Positions 16,795 through 25,977 of a stretch of 64,000 bases of DNA are shown one piece after another. The stretch is from positions 22,270 to 86,269 of the forward strand of contig JAQGKS010000052.1 of NCBI GenBank assembly GCA_028289965.1, in the 5' to 3' direction. Origin of the DNA: Sphingomonas bacterium (GTDB taxonomy: Bacteria; Pseudomonadota; Alphaproteobacteria; Sphingomonadales; Sphingomonadaceae). The translations under genes were made by a program, and so were the position numbers. Within the stretch, counting starts at the first letter, position 1, and the number at the start of each line of letters is the position of its first letter. The notes beneath the pieces are model-generated. The model did not search any database and had not been told where the DNA came from. It worked only from the letters and a program-made list of their open reading frames with translations.

Positions 16795-18237
16795 TCAGGC
16801 AACGATCGCCTTGACCTCGAGGAACTCCTCGAAGCCCCAAATTCCATATTGCTTGCCATTACCGGATCGCTTGTACCCGCCGAACGGGGCCGCCGCGGTC
16901 CAGCCGGGGAAGTTGATCGTCACATAGCCCGCGCGAAGCCGCCCAGCCACGCGGCGCGCCGCCTCCGGATCGGCCGACTGGACATAGGCCGCCAGCCCGA
17001 ACGGGGTCGAATTGGCGATCCGCACCGCATCCTCTTCATCGGTGTAGGTCTGGATACAGAGCACCGGGCCGAATATCTCCTCCTGTGCCAGGAAGGATTC
17101 GACGGCCACCGGGCCGAAGATCGTCGGCCGCGCATAATAGCCTTGGCTGAGATGCTCCGGGCGACCCGGACCTCCGGTCAGCAGTGCCTCTCCCTCGGCG
17201 ACCGCGCGCTCGAGCACGCTGTTGACGCGTTCGAACTGGGCGCGATTGGCAAGCGGGCCGTAGACCGTGCCGTGCTGGTCGGGCGGCCCGACGACGAGCG
17301 CTTCGGCGACCTCGACGGCGAGCCGCGCGACCTCCTCGAACCGCTCTTCGGGCACGATCAGCCGGGTCGGCGCCGCGCAGGTCTGTCCCGCGTTCATCAT
17401 GCAGCCGAACACGCTCATGCGAACCGCGTCGGGCAAGTCGACGTCGCCCAGCAGTACGTTGGCCGATTTGCCGCCGAGTTCCTGATGGACGCGCTTGATC
17501 GTCGGCGCCGCCGCGACCGCTATCGCCGCTCCACCCGGCACCGAACCGGTCATCGAGACCATGTCGACGTCGGGATGCTCGGCAAGGCGCCGGCCGCAAT
17601 CCGCGCCGCGGCCGTTGAGCAGGTTGAATACGCCCGGCGGTATGCCGGCGTCCTCCATCGCCTCGGCGAGCAGGATGCCACAGAGCGGCGCCTGTTCGCT
17701 CGGCTTGACGATCACCGTGCAGCCCGCGGCGATCGCCGGCACGGCCTTGCACAGCATCTGGCTGACGGGGGCGTTCCAGCTGGTGATCGCCACCACCACG
17801 CCGACCGGCTCCCGCACCAGTTCGATTCCGCCCTGACCGCGCGCGCTAAAGCCGAAGGTGGGCAGCAAGTCGAAGATCGCATCGAAATGCGATCGCGACA
17901 TCGCGCTCTGGCCCTGAGCGACGAGGGTGGTGAGCCCGATCTCCTGTATCAGCAGGCGTTCGATCTCGGGCGCAGCCGCATCGAACGCCGCACGCATCCG
18001 GCGCAGCAGGTCGAGCCGCTCGGCGATGCTCGTCGCCGACCAGGAGTCGAACGCGCCGCGCGCCGCCGCGACCGCGCGATCGGCGTCGTCCGCATCGCCC
18101 AGCGTGGCGCGACCGACCAGCGATCCATCCGCCGGATTTGTAACCTCAACCATTTCATGGCCGAACGGCGCGACCCACTGGCCGCCGATGTAGAACCGAT
18201 GCGCGTCCAGCGCCCCTCTCCCGCAGTTTGTCACCAT
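16795..18237 (-). CDS. aldehyde dehydrogenase (NAD-dependent)
   Basis: The 480-residue protein has ITSWNAPVSQ, the catalytic Glu in ELGGKSAN, the nucleophile Cys in NAGQTCAAPT and EEIFGPVL, all standard aldehyde dehydrogenase signatures. The chosen ATG at 18237 lies just after the operator and gives normal length; there is no strong ribosome site, and the frame is open further upstream, which is the shadow of the GMC gene. It is first in a two-gene operon with an SDR and divergent from the GMC oxidoreductase. Confidence 0.9.
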   Translation of the reverse strand: MVTNCGRGALDAHRFYIGGQWVAPFGHEMVEVTNPADGSLVGRATLGDADDADRAVAAARGAFDSWSATSIAERLDLLRRMRAAFDAAAPEIERLLIQEIGLTTLVAQGQSAMSRSHFDAIFDLLPTFGFSARGQGGIELVREPVGVVVAITSWNAPVSQMLCKAVPAIAAGCTVIVKPSEQAPLCGILLAEAMEDAGIPPGVFNLLNGRGADCGRRLAEHPDVDMVSMTGSVPGGAAIAVAAAPTIKRVHQELGGKSANVLLGDVDLPDAVRMSVFGCMMNAGQTCAAPTRLIVPEERFEEVARLAVEVAEALVVGPPDQHGTVYGPLANRAQFERVNSVLERAVAEGEALLTGGPGRPEHLSQGYYARPTIFGPVAVESFLAQEEIFGPVLCIQTYTDEEDAVRIANSTPFGLAAYVQSADPEAARRVAGRLRAGYVTINFPGWTAAAPFGGYKRSGNGKQYGIWGFEEFLEVKAIVA

Positions 18238-18251
18238 CACGAAATTGAAAA

Positions 18252-18275
18252 TCGTATCACAATATAGTATTACAA
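18252..18275. promoter_or_regulatory. double-box GntR-type operator
   Basis: The boxes TCGTATCACAA and TAGTATTACAA are separated by TA, in the short divergent spacer between the aldehyde dehydrogenase and GMC oxidoreductase genes. One bound regulator could control both. Confidence 0.65.
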
Positions 18276-18303
18276 TCTTTACGCAGTGAAAAGGCCAAAG
18301 CCG

Positions 18304-19941
18304 GTGACAAAGCAGTTGGAAGCGGATTTCGTGATCGTCGGCGCAGGCTCGGCCGGGTGCGTGCTCGCCAACCGATTGTCGGCCGATCCCGCCAACAAGG
18401 TCATCCTGATCGAAGCCGGCGGGCGCGATCGCCACCCGTTCATGCGCATGCCGTTCGCCTTCATGAAGCTGCAATTCGTGCCGCGGCTTTCCTGGGGCTA
18501 TTGGAGCGAACCCGAGCCCGGGCTTGGCGGGCGCAAGCTGTGGCTGCCGCGCGGCAAGTGCCTCGGCGGCACCTCCTCGATCAACGGCATGGTCTATTCG
18601 CGCGGCCATCCGCTCGATTATGACGAATGGGCAGCGCTCGGCGCGACCGGCTGGAGCTGGGACGAGGTCCTTCCCTATTTCAAGCGTTCCGAGCGGAGCT
18701 GGCGCGGCGCCGACGCCTGGCATGGTGGCGACGGGCCGCTGACGGTGTCGCCGGTCGAGGTCGCCGGGCCGGTGTTCGACGCGACGATGCAGACGGCGCA
18801 GTCGCTCGGCTACAAGGTCAATGACGATCAGCACGGCGCCGAGGCCGGCGAAGGCTTTTCACCGCCCGAAGTGACGGTCGACCGCGGCCGCCGCGCGAGC
18901 AGCGCGACCCAGTTCCTCCGCCCCGTGCTCGACCGGCCGAACCTCACCGTGCTGACCGAGGCGCTGGTGACCCGCATCGTCATCGAAAAGGGCCGCGCGA
19001 CCGGCGTCGAGTTGGCGGGCCGCGACGGCCCCCGCACGATCCGCGCGTCGCGTGAGGTGGTGCTGGCGGCGGGCGCCTATAATTCGCCCAAATTGCTGCT
19101 GCTGTCCGGCATCGGGCCGGCCGACGAGCTTCGCGCGCTCGGCATTCCGGTCGTCGCCGACGTGCCGGGCGTCGGCCGCAACCTCCAGGAGCACCCGCTC
19201 ACCGGCGTCGGCCACGAGCTTCGTGAGCCGGTGGGGTTCGAGCATAATTTGCGGTTCGACCGGCTCGCGCTCAACGTCGCGCGCTTCGCCCTCGGTGCGC
19301 ATAGCAAGGCGACGCAGCTGCCGGTCACCAGCTTCGGCTTCATCCGCACCCGCGACGGGCTCGACCGGCCCGACGTCAAGGCGAACGTCTACCCGACCCG
19401 CCTCGATGGCCGCGTCTGGTTCCCCGGGATCCGCAAGGGCGCAGGGCACGCCATGACGATCTTCGGTGTGCTGCTGCGCCCCGAAAGCCGGGGCAGCGTG
19501 ACCTTGCGCTCGGCCGATCCGGCCGCGCCGCCGGTGGTACGCATCAACATGTTCGAGGACCGTCGCGATCTCGAGACGATGCGGCGCACCGTGCGGATGC
19601 TGCGCGAGTTCCTGACCAGCGGCGACCTCGGCAAGCTCACCGGCAAGGAATTGATGCCGGGCGCCGCCGTGCAGACCGACGAGGAGATCGACGCGCACAA
19701 CCGCAAGAGCTGCATTCTCGCCCACCACGCCGCGGGAAGCTGCGCGATCGGCCAGGATGCGGCCGCCGTGGTCGATCCCGAGTTGCGGGTGCGCGGGATC
19801 GACGGGCTGCGCGTCGCCGATGCCTCGGTGATGCCGCGGGTTGTCGGCGGCAACACCAACGCGCCGGTCATCATGATCGGCGAGAAGGCGGCGGACCTGA
19901 TTCTCGGCAACCGCGCCCGCGCATCGGCGCAGGCCGCTTGA
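18304..19941 (+). CDS. GMC-family FAD oxidoreductase (choline dehydrogenase-like)
   Basis: This is a 545-residue flavoprotein with the FAD-binding VIVGAGSAGCVLANRLS at the N-terminus, the GMC signature around GKCLGGTSSINGMVYSRG, a second signature GAYNSPKLLLLSGIGP, and a C-terminal active-site region with AHHAAGSCAIG (His) and VVGGNTNAP (Asn). It oxidises alcohols with FAD. GTG at 18304 has AAGG nine bases upstream; an in-frame GTG at 18286 is possible. It may be a cytosolic counterpart of the PQQ dehydrogenase on a different alcohol intermediate. Confidence 0.92.
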   Translation: MTKQLEADFVIVGAGSAGCVLANRLSADPANKVILIEAGGRDRHPFMRMPFAFMKLQFVPRLSWGYWSEPEPGLGGRKLWLPRGKCLGGTSSINGMVYSRGHPLDYDEWAALGATGWSWDEVLPYFKRSERSWRGADAWHGGDGPLTVSPVEVAGPVFDATMQTAQSLGYKVNDDQHGAEAGEGFSPPEVTVDRGRRASSATQFLRPVLDRPNLTVLTEALVTRIVIEKGRATGVELAGRDGPRTIRASREVVLAAGAYNSPKLLLLSGIGPADELRALGIPVVADVPGVGRNLQEHPLTGVGHELREPVGFEHNLRFDRLALNVARFALGAHSKATQLPVTSFGFIRTRDGLDRPDVKANVYPTRLDGRVWFPGIRKGAGHAMTIFGVLLRPESRGSVTLRSADPAAPPVVRINMFEDRRDLETMRRTVRMLREFLTSGDLGKLTGKELMPGAAVQTDEEIDAHNRKSCILAHHAAGSCAIGQDAAAVVDPELRVRGIDGLRVADASVMPRVVGGNTNAPVIMIGEKAADLILGNRARASAQAA

Positions 19942-19969
19942 CCCGGCACACGCATTGACCCATTCGGGA

Positions 19970-19993
19970 TTGTATCACAATATTGACTAACGA
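19970..19993. promoter_or_regulatory. double-box GntR-type operator
   Basis: The boxes TTGTATCACAA and TTGACTAACGA are separated by TA, ending 17 bases before the ATG of the MetE-like gene. This is one of the best matches and a good reference for the consensus. Confidence 0.7.
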
Positions 19994-20010
19994 TTCACGT
20001 GGAGGATCCA

Positions 20011-21207
20011 ATGAAGCGCAGCGACGATCGCATTCTAGTATCTCACGCCGGACGGCTGTCCCCTGACAATCCCGAGTTCCGGGCGCTCGAGCAGCGCAAG
20101 TCGCGCGGCGAGGAAATCCCCGACTCGGTCTACGTCCCGCAGCTGGAAGCCGCGATCAAGGAGATGATCCAGCGCCAGGTCGACATCGGCGTGGACGTCA
20201 TCTCCGACGGTGAGGCCGGCCGGTTCAACACCTTTGCCAAATATGGCAAGCGCATCGATGGCCTGATCTACCGCGAGTGCCAGCCGGGCGAAGTCGGCGC
20301 GGCCGTGTTCGACAGCCGCGAGCGCCGCCTGTTCCCGGACTTCTACAAGGCCGCGGATGCCGCCCGCTTCAAGGACGGCGCGCCGACCAACAACCAGATG
20401 CGCATGGTCGCCGTCGACGCGCTCAAGGTGAAGAATATCGACATCATCTCGGGCGAACTCGAGCGGTTCCGTCGAATCCTGACCGAGCTCAACCTCAACG
20501 ACCGCGATGCCTTCTTCCCGATGATGTCGCCGGGCTGGCTCCATCACTTCATCTGGGACGAGCATTATCAGGATGAGGAGGAATTCCTCTACGCGCTCGC
20601 CGAGGTCCTGCGTCCCGAATATGAAGCCGTCGCCAAGGCCGGTTTCATCCTCCAGCTCGACGGCCCCGATCTGCCCGACAAATGGGCCACGCTAGTGCCT
20701 AACATCACGCTCGAGGAATATCGCAAGAAGGCCAAGCTGCGCGTCGACGTGACCAACCATGCGCTGCGCAACATTCCCGAGGAGATGGTGCGCTATCATC
20801 TTTGCTGGGGCAGCTGGAACGGTCCCCACATCGACGACATCCCGTTCGCCGACGTCGTCGACCTGATGCTCCAAATCAAGGCGCAGGCCTATAGCTTCGA
20901 GGCCGGCAATGTCCGCCATGAGCATGAATGGAAGATCTGGAAGGATGTGAAGCTGCCCGACGGCAAGATCCTGATCCCGGGCGTCGTCAGCCACCGCACG
21001 AACACGATCGAACATCCCGAGGTCGTCGCCGACCGGCTCGATCAGTTCGCCCGCTATGTCGGCCGCGAAAATGTCATTGCTGGCACCGACTGCGGCATGG
21101 GCGGCGGGCGCATGTCGCACGAGATCGGCTGGGCCAAGATCGAGTCGATGGTCGATGGCAGTGCGCGCGCAAGCAAGGCGCTGTGGAAAGAGCCGGCGAT
21201 GGCCTGA
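20011..21207 (+). CDS. MetE C-terminal-domain-like protein (cobalamin-independent methionine synthase II family)
   Basis: The 398-residue protein corresponds only to the catalytic, zinc-binding half of MetE. Zinc ligands are visible as YHLCWGSW (His-x-Cys), a Glu in SFEAGN and Cys in GTDCGMG. The N-terminal half of true MetE is missing, so it is not a normal methionine synthase. Relatives include epoxyalkane:coenzyme M transferase and uncharacterised alkyl transferases. GGAGG precedes the ATG. It is a single-gene unit behind a strong operator. Its paralog at 45341-46501 shares the DRILxxHAGRL and GxVSHxT blocks; a more distant relative is at 55734-56855. Confidence 0.82.
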   Translation: MKRSDDRILVSHAGRLSPDNPEFRALEQRKSRGEEIPDSVYVPQLEAAIKEMIQRQVDIGVDVISDGEAGRFNTFAKYGKRIDGLIYRECQPGEVGAAVFDSRERRLFPDFYKAADAARFKDGAPTNNQMRMVAVDALKVKNIDIISGELERFRRILTELNLNDRDAFFPMMSPGWLHHFIWDEHYQDEEEFLYALAEVLRPEYEAVAKAGFILQLDGPDLPDKWATLVPNITLEEYRKKAKLRVDVTNHALRNIPEEMVRYHLCWGSWNGPHIDDIPFADVVDLMLQIKAQAYSFEAGNVRHEHEWKIWKDVKLPDGKILIPGVVSHRTNTIEHPEVVADRLDQFARYVGRENVIAGTDCGMGGGRMSHEIGWAKIESMVDGSARASKALWKEPAMA

Positions 21208-21308
21208 CGCTCCGGCCGCGTATCGGTCGTTCAATCCGGCCTGTCGAAGCGCTGCGTCCCTTCTTTCATCGATGTCGATGCAGGAAGAGGTGCGGCGTTT
21301 CGGCAAGG

Positions 21309-21343
21309 CAGGAGAGCGGAAAGGCCAGGAGAGCGGAAAAGGC
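21309..21343. repeat. tandem 17-bp duplication
   Basis: A 17-bp unit (CAGGAGAGCGGAAAGGC) at 21309-21325 is repeated immediately at 21326-21343 with one extra A. It lies between convergent genes and is followed by a small GC-rich hairpin (21346-21362). It may have arisen by slippage and is too short to suggest function. Confidence 0.5.
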
Positions 21344-21374
21344 AGGCGGGCGAACGGCCCGCGCCGCCGAAACG

Positions 21375-22058
21375 CTACAGCCCGCGTGCCTCAAGCGTCT
21401 CGATCAGGAGCCGCTCGAACGCCTCGCGGCGACTGCGACGCGCCGCGATCAGCTTGCGGCGATCGCGCGAACGGAGCGCCTGCAGCAGCGAATGCTTGCT
21501 CACCACGCGCCGCTCCTCGCTCGCCCGCCGCGGCAGCGGCAGCAGGGCGCGAAACCGGTCGGTCAGCATCCACAGCCGCATCGCCTCGCGCATGATCGTC
21601 TTCTTCGGCGTCAGCGCGAAGATGATCGTGTGGAACTCCTTATGCTCGTCCCACCAACGCGTGCGATCACCGGCGTCGAGCAGGTCCTCGAGCCGCTGCG
21701 CGCGGCCCTCGAGGTCGGCCAGCACATCCTCCTCGGGCCACTCGATGGTCTGCATCAGTTCGTCCTCGACCAGCGAGCGCAGCGTGAAGAGTTGTTCGGC
21801 CTCATCGCGGGTCAGTTTGGTGACGAAGAACCCGCGGTTCGGATCATGCTCGACCACCCCCTCCGAGCTGAGCAGCTTGAGCGCCTCGCGCACCGGCACG
21901 CGGCTCGCCTGGAACTGCTCGGCAAGCTCGGTCTGGCCCAGCCGCATGCCGGGCGCGAGGGTGCCGCGCGCGATCAGCGAGCGAAGCTGGTCGGCGATAG
22001 CGGCGGGAACGCCCCGGTCTGTCGAGACGGGAGCGGGAGTTTTCGAAGTAGCGGTCAT
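21375..22058 (-). CDS. GntR-family regulator, FCD type
   Basis: This 227-residue protein has an N-terminal winged helix-turn-helix (LGQTELAEQFQASRVPVREALKLLSSEG, written here as the span 49-76) and a helical FCD ligand domain with candidate metal or ligand residues in WWDEHKEFH. The ATG at 22058 begins the conserved part; the frame extends further upstream through the operator, which argues against the longer start. Regulators of this group bind TNGTNNNACNA-type palindromes, matching the boxes that precede most operons here. It lies divergent from the dehydrogenase gene with a box pair between, suggesting autoregulation. Confidence 0.9.
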   Translation of the reverse strand: MTATSKTPAPVSTDRGVPAAIADQLRSLIARGTLAPGMRLGQTELAEQFQASRVPVREALKLLSSEGVVEHDPNRGFFVTKLTRDEAEQLFTLRSLVEDELMQTIEWPEEDVLADLEGRAQRLEDLLDAGDRTRWWDEHKEFHTIIFALTPKKTIMREAMRLWMLTDRFRALLPLPRRASEERRVVSKHSLLQALRSRDRRKLIAARRSRREAFERLLIETLEARGL

Positions 22059-22116
22059 CCCGGCCAAGTGCCTACAATCTCGGCATTTGGCAATGCCGCC
22101 ATCGCCGCTTGCAGAA

Positions 22117-22140
22117 TCGTATAACGAAAGTGTAGATGAT
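22117..22140. promoter_or_regulatory. double-box GntR-type operator (second box weak)
   Basis: The first box TCGTATAACGA is a good match; the second, GTGTAGATGAT, is degenerate. It lies between the GntR gene and the hydroxyacid dehydrogenase gene. A weaker site here would allow sensitive autoregulation. Confidence 0.45.
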
Positions 22141-22166
22141 TTAGGAACGACACCATAGGAGCGCGT

Positions 22167-23048
22167 GTGGCGAACATCGGCTTCATCGGACTTGGCATCA
22201 TGGGCTTGCCGATGGCGGGCCACCTCGCGGCTGCGGGCCATTCGCTGTTCGTATCAGGCCGCAGCCGCCGGCGCGACGAGATCGAACAAGGCGCGACCGC
22301 TTGCTCGAGCCATGCCGAGATTGCCCGCCGCAGCGACATCATCATCACAATGGTGCCGGACACCGCCGATGTCGAAGCGGTGCTGTTCGACACCGGCGGG
22401 GTCGCCGAGGGCCTCTCCGCCGGCAAGCTGGTGATCGACATGAGTTCGATCGCCCCCCTCGCCACCAAGCGCTTTGCCGAGCGGATCGCGGCACTCGGCG
22501 TCGACTATCTTGACGCGCCGGTCTCCGGCGGCGAGGTCGGCGCAAAGGCCGCGACGCTGACCATCATGGTCGGCGGCAGCGAGGCCGCGTTCGAGCGCGC
22601 GCGGGCGCTGTTCGACGCGATGGGCAAGAACGTGACCCATGTCGGCGAAAGCGGCGCGGGGCAGACCGCAAAGGTGGCCAACCAGATCATCGTCGCGCTC
22701 AACATCGCCGCAGTCGGCGAGGCCCTGCTCTTCGCCAGCAAGGCCGGGGCCGATCCGGTGCGGGTGCGCGAGGCGCTGCTCGGTGGCTTCGCCAGCTCGC
22801 GCGTGCTCGAAGTGCATGGCGAGCGCATGCTCAAGCGCACCTTCGCGCCCGGCTTCCGGATCGACCTGCACCACAAGGATCTCGGCCTCGCGCTCGCCAG
22901 CGCGGGCGAGCTCGGCGTTTCGTTGCCGCAGACCGCCTTCTGCCGCGAATTGCTCAACGCAGCGCGCGGCAATGGCGAAGGCGCGCTCGATCATTCGGCG
23001 ATCGTGCGCCAACTCGAACGGCTCGCGGGCCATGCCCTGGGGGAGTGA
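22167..23048 (+). CDS. beta-hydroxyacid dehydrogenase (3-hydroxyisobutyrate/tartronate semialdehyde reductase family)
   Basis: This 293-residue NAD(P)-dependent enzyme has an N-terminal dinucleotide motif (IGFIGLGIMGLPMAGHL), the substrate-binding DAPVSGGEVGA near residues 115-125 and the catalytic Lys in GQTAKVANQ. The family interconverts beta-hydroxyacids and semialdehydes. AGGAG precedes the GTG start. It is followed by a tandem SnoaL protein and an SDR, probably as one operon. The exact substrate is unknown. Confidence 0.9.
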   Translation: MANIGFIGLGIMGLPMAGHLAAAGHSLFVSGRSRRRDEIEQGATACSSHAEIARRSDIIITMVPDTADVEAVLFDTGGVAEGLSAGKLVIDMSSIAPLATKRFAERIAALGVDYLDAPVSGGEVGAKAATLTIMVGGSEAAFERARALFDAMGKNVTHVGESGAGQTAKVANQIIVALNIAAVGEALLFASKAGADPVRVREALLGGFASSRVLEVHGERMLKRTFAPGFRIDLHHKDLGLALASAGELGVSLPQTAFCRELLNAARGNGEGALDHSAIVRQLERLAGHALGE

Positions 23049-23053
23049 TTGGC

Positions 23054-23983
23054 ATGAACAAAATTCTCGGAACCTTGCTTGCGGCCGCCGCCGCCGCCGC
23101 GCTGATCGGCGCCGGCCCCGCGCCGCGGTCCCAGACGGAGGCGACCCGCAAGGTCGCGAGCGCCTTCCTCGACCGCTATTTCATGCAGCATAATTTCGGC
23201 GCTTATGCCGAATTCGCCGAGCCCGGCTTCATCCAGCACAATCCCAATATCGCCAGCGGCGTCGCTGGGCATCGGGCGTTCTTCGCCAAGCTGCAGCAGG
23301 GCCCGAAAACCGACCCGAGCAAGGCGCGCCACGTGACCGACATGGTGCTGGTCGATGGCGACCTGTTCGCGATGATGCACCACAATGTCCCGGGGCCGGG
23401 TGCCGAGGCGCGTTTGTTCGTCGACCTCTGGCGCGTCAAGAACGGCAAGATTGCCGAGCATTGGGACGTGGTCCAGCCGATCCCGGCGTCCATCCCGCAC
23501 GGCAACGGCATGGCGTGCGGCAATTATGAGACCCACGAGCGCGCCGCACTGTGGACCGACAGCATTGCCAGGCCGACCTGCGGCCTGCCCGATCCAAAGG
23601 CCAGCCGTGCGACCTCGCTCAAGGTCTATCACGACTATGTCGCCGAGGTTGCCAAGGGCGATGTGATCGGCGCGATCGAACGCTGGTTCGCGCCCGATTA
23701 CCGCCAGCACAGCCCGATCATCACCGACGGCAAGCAAGGTGCGATCGACTATCTGCGCAAGGAATGGGGCGACCAGTCCGCCGTCCCGCCGACGCTCGGC
23801 CCCCAACGGATCGTCGCCGAAGGCGATCTCGTGCTGGTCCATTATATCCTGACCGACGGTACGACCAAGAAACAGTCGGCCCAGGTCGACATCTTCCGCA
23901 TCGCCAACGGCAAGATCGCCGAGCATTGGGACATAAAGCAGCCGGTCCCGGAAAAGACCGCGAGCGGCAACCCGATGTGGTGA
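23054..23983 (+). CDS. exported tandem SnoaL/NTF2-like protein
   Basis: The 309-residue protein has a signal peptide (LGTLLAAAAAAALIGAG) followed by two SnoaL-like alpha+beta-barrel domains, about residues 30-150 and 180-305. Each has the typical QHNP or QHSP strand and a GKIAEHWDVVQP or GKIAEHWDIKQP end. SnoaL-like proteins are polyketide cyclases, hydrolases or small-molecule binders. A protein of the same two-domain plan is at 54705-55715. GGGAG precedes the ATG at 23054. The role of an exported double-domain form is not known; binding or isomerising a substrate in the periplasm is possible. Confidence 0.82.
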   Translation: MNKILGTLLAAAAAAALIGAGPAPRSQTEATRKVASAFLDRYFMQHNFGAYAEFAEPGFIQHNPNIASGVAGHRAFFAKLQQGPKTDPSKARHVTDMVLVDGDLFAMMHHNVPGPGAEARLFVDLWRVKNGKIAEHWDVVQPIPASIPHGNGMACGNYETHERAALWTDSIARPTCGLPDPKASRATSLKVYHDYVAEVAKGDVIGAIERWFAPDYRQHSPIITDGKQGAIDYLRKEWGDQSAVPPTLGPQRIVAEGDLVLVHYILTDGTTKKQSAQVDIFRIANGKIAEHWDIKQPVPEKTASGNPMW

Positions 23984-24006
23984 CTGAGATCGACGGGGGA
24001 AAACTG

Positions 24007-24834
24007 ATGGCCACCACTAAGCGTTGGTTCATCACCGGGTGCAGCTCGGGCTTCGGGCGCGCGCTCGCCGAACTCGCGCTCGATCGCGGCGACCGCGTGG
24101 CGGTGACGGCGCGCGATCCGCAATCGATCGCCGACATCGTTGCACGCGCGCCCGACCGCGCGGTCGGACTAAAGCTCGACGTGACGGATCCGGCGCAGGT
24201 CCGCGCCGCGCGCGACGCGGCATGGGCGGCGTTCGGTGGGATCGACGTGCTCGTCAACAATGCTGGCTACGGTCTGCAGAGCGCGGTCGAGGATGCGACC
24301 GACGACCAAATTCGCCATGTGTTCGAAGTTAATGTCTTCGGCGTGATCGACACGATCCGCGCATTCCTGCCGCGGCTGCGCGATCAGGGAAGCGGCCATA
24401 TCATCAGCGTCACCTCAATCGGCGGGCGCACATCCGGCGCGCTGGTCGGGCTCTATTCCGCAACCAAATTCGCGATCGAGGGCCTATCGGTAGGTCTCGC
24501 CGGCGACCTCGCGGGGCACGGCATCAAGGTGACCGTTGTCGAACCCGGCGCGTTCGCGACCGACTTCGCGACCCGTTCGCTGGTCAACGCCGGCGCGAGC
24601 CCGGCCTATGCCGAGGTCGCCCGGCAGGTTGGCGAGTGGCTCGCCCACGCTACCTATGAGGATCCTCGCGGCGCCGCCCGCGCGATCGCCGCGCTTGCCG
24701 ATCTGGAGGAGCCGCCGGCCCAACTGCTGCTCGGCCGCGCCGCCGCCGACATCATGGAAGGCGTGCTCGAAGCGCAGCTTGCCGAGCTGCGGCGCTTCAA
24801 GGCGTTGTCCTACTCGGCGTCCGAACCGGGCTGA
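24007..24834 (+). CDS. SDR-family oxidoreductase
   Basis: This 275-residue short-chain dehydrogenase has FITGCSSGFGRALAE as its cofactor loop, NNAGYG near residue 85, the catalytic Ser (SVTSIGG), YSATK and VEPGAFATDF. It belongs to the subgroup with the TGCSSGFGR motif, often annotated as oxidoreductases of unknown substrate. ACGGGGGA lies upstream of the ATG. The paralog at 34766-35614 shares the WFITGC and VVEPGAFAT blocks. Confidence 0.9.
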   Translation: MATTKRWFITGCSSGFGRALAELALDRGDRVAVTARDPQSIADIVARAPDRAVGLKLDVTDPAQVRAARDAAWAAFGGIDVLVNNAGYGLQSAVEDATDDQIRHVFEVNVFGVIDTIRAFLPRLRDQGSGHIISVTSIGGRTSGALVGLYSATKFAIEGLSVGLAGDLAGHGIKVTVVEPGAFATDFATRSLVNAGASPAYAEVARQVGEWLAHATYEDPRGAARAIAALADLEEPPAQLLLGRAAADIMEGVLEAQLAELRRFKALSYSASEPG

Positions 24835-24873
24835 GCCTCGGGCTCGCTCAGCCGAGCCGGATTGCTGGATGGC

Positions 24874-25755
24874 CTAGTCAAGGAATTCGAACCGGAACGC
24901 CGCGCCGTCGCGGCGCACCCGCCCGGCCGACTTCCCGGCGAAGTGCGCGGGGAAGAACACCACCTCGCTATCGGCATAGGTCTCGAACAGCCGCACCCGC
25001 TGGCGCGAGGCGATCGCACCCTCCTCGTCCGCGAAGAAGTGCAGGTCCGGCCGCACCAGCTGCACCGGATGGTGGAAGCAGTCGCCGGTGAACAGCGCAT
25101 GCCCGCCGCCGCGCTCGGCGTGGATCGCGACGAGGCCCGGCGAATGGCCGTGAATATCCTGGAGCCAGATGCCGTCGCCAATCTCGCGATGGACGACATG
25201 GTCGCTCTCGACGATTTCCGCCCGCCCCGCCTCGACCACCGGCAGCACGCTGTCGGCGAACGCCTCGCGGTGCATCGGCTCGGCATCCTCCCGCCGCCAA
25301 TGCTCATAATCCTTGCGGCTGAAGACGTAGCGCGCATTCGGAAAGGTCGGCACCCAGCGGCCATTTTCGAGCCGCGTATTCCACCCGACATGATCGGCAT
25401 GGAGGTGCGTGCACATGACGATGTCGATGTCGCCCGGCGCGATCCCCAGCCCGGCCAGCCGCTCGAGCCAGTCTGTGCGCAGGTCGTTGGCAAAGGGCAT
25501 GCTGCGCGTCTTGTGGTTGCCGTTGCAGGCATCGACGAGGATGTTGAGGCCATCGACCCGCAGCACATAGCTGTGCACGCTCAGCTTGAATCCCGCCTGC
25601 TCGGGCTCCTCGGCGAGTTCCTCGCTCCAGTACCAGCGCTTGAGGCGGGCGAGATCCTCCCGCGTGACGCCAGGGAGGACCATCGGCATCGGCAGCGCGC
25701 CGTCCATTTCCCAAAGCTTGTCGACGCGCATCGCGCCGAGCGTGACCTGCTTCAT
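24874..25755 (-). CDS. metallo-beta-lactamase-fold hydrolase
   Basis: The 293-residue protein has the binuclear zinc motif HxHxDH (CTHLHADHVG, about residues 120-129), a later Asp in TGDCFHH and a final His in FPAHFAG, the pattern of N-acyl homoserine lactonase/quorum-quenching-type and related lactonases. Hydrolysis of a lactone or ester intermediate would fit the cluster. GAGGAGAG precedes the ATG at 25755. A box pair lies about 20 bases upstream. It is a single-gene unit. Confidence 0.88.
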   Translation of the reverse strand: MKQVTLGAMRVDKLWEMDGALPMPMVLPGVTREDLARLKRWYWSEELAEEPEQAGFKLSVHSYVLRVDGLNILVDACNGNHKTRSMPFANDLRTDWLERLAGLGIAPGDIDIVMCTHLHADHVGWNTRLENGRWVPTFPNARYVFSRKDYEHWRREDAEPMHREAFADSVLPVVEAGRAEIVESDHVVHREIGDGIWLQDIHGHSPGLVAIHAERGGGHALFTGDCFHHPVQLVRPDLHFFADEEGAIASRQRVRLFETYADSEVVFFPAHFAGKSAGRVRRDGAAFRFEFLD

Positions 25756-25775
25756 CCGGCTCTCCTCTTTCACGA

Positions 25776-25799
25776 TGATTAGGCAGGATTGTATCCGAT
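25776..25799. promoter_or_regulatory. double-box GntR-type operator (weak)
   Basis: The boxes TGATTAGGCAG and TTGTATCCGAT are separated by GA, 21 bases upstream of the metallo-hydrolase start. Confidence 0.4.
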
Positions 25800-25932
25800 T
25801 CAAAGCGGGAATATGCCCGGCCCTTCAACCACGCCGCGTCTGGTTGCCCCCCGCGTCGGCACGCACGGCGCGCCACGCGCACGACCAGCCCAAGCGATGA
25901 CGGCACGGCCGCGAGTTGACCCGCCGCGCAGA

Positions 25933-25956
25933 TCGTTATACCAAATCGTATTCCAA
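25933..25956. promoter_or_regulatory. double-box GntR-type operator
   Basis: The boxes TCGTTATACCA and TCGTATTCCAA are separated by AA. The site lies 21 bases before the LigJ-like hydratase start. Confidence 0.65.
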
Positions 25957-25977
25957 TAATCAGCCGGAGAGGCCCAC

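Noticed and set aside
16795..18834. Longer aldehyde dehydrogenase frame starting at 18834
   Set aside because: The extra N-terminus crosses the operator and lies opposite the GMC oxidoreductase. Family length fits the start at 18237.
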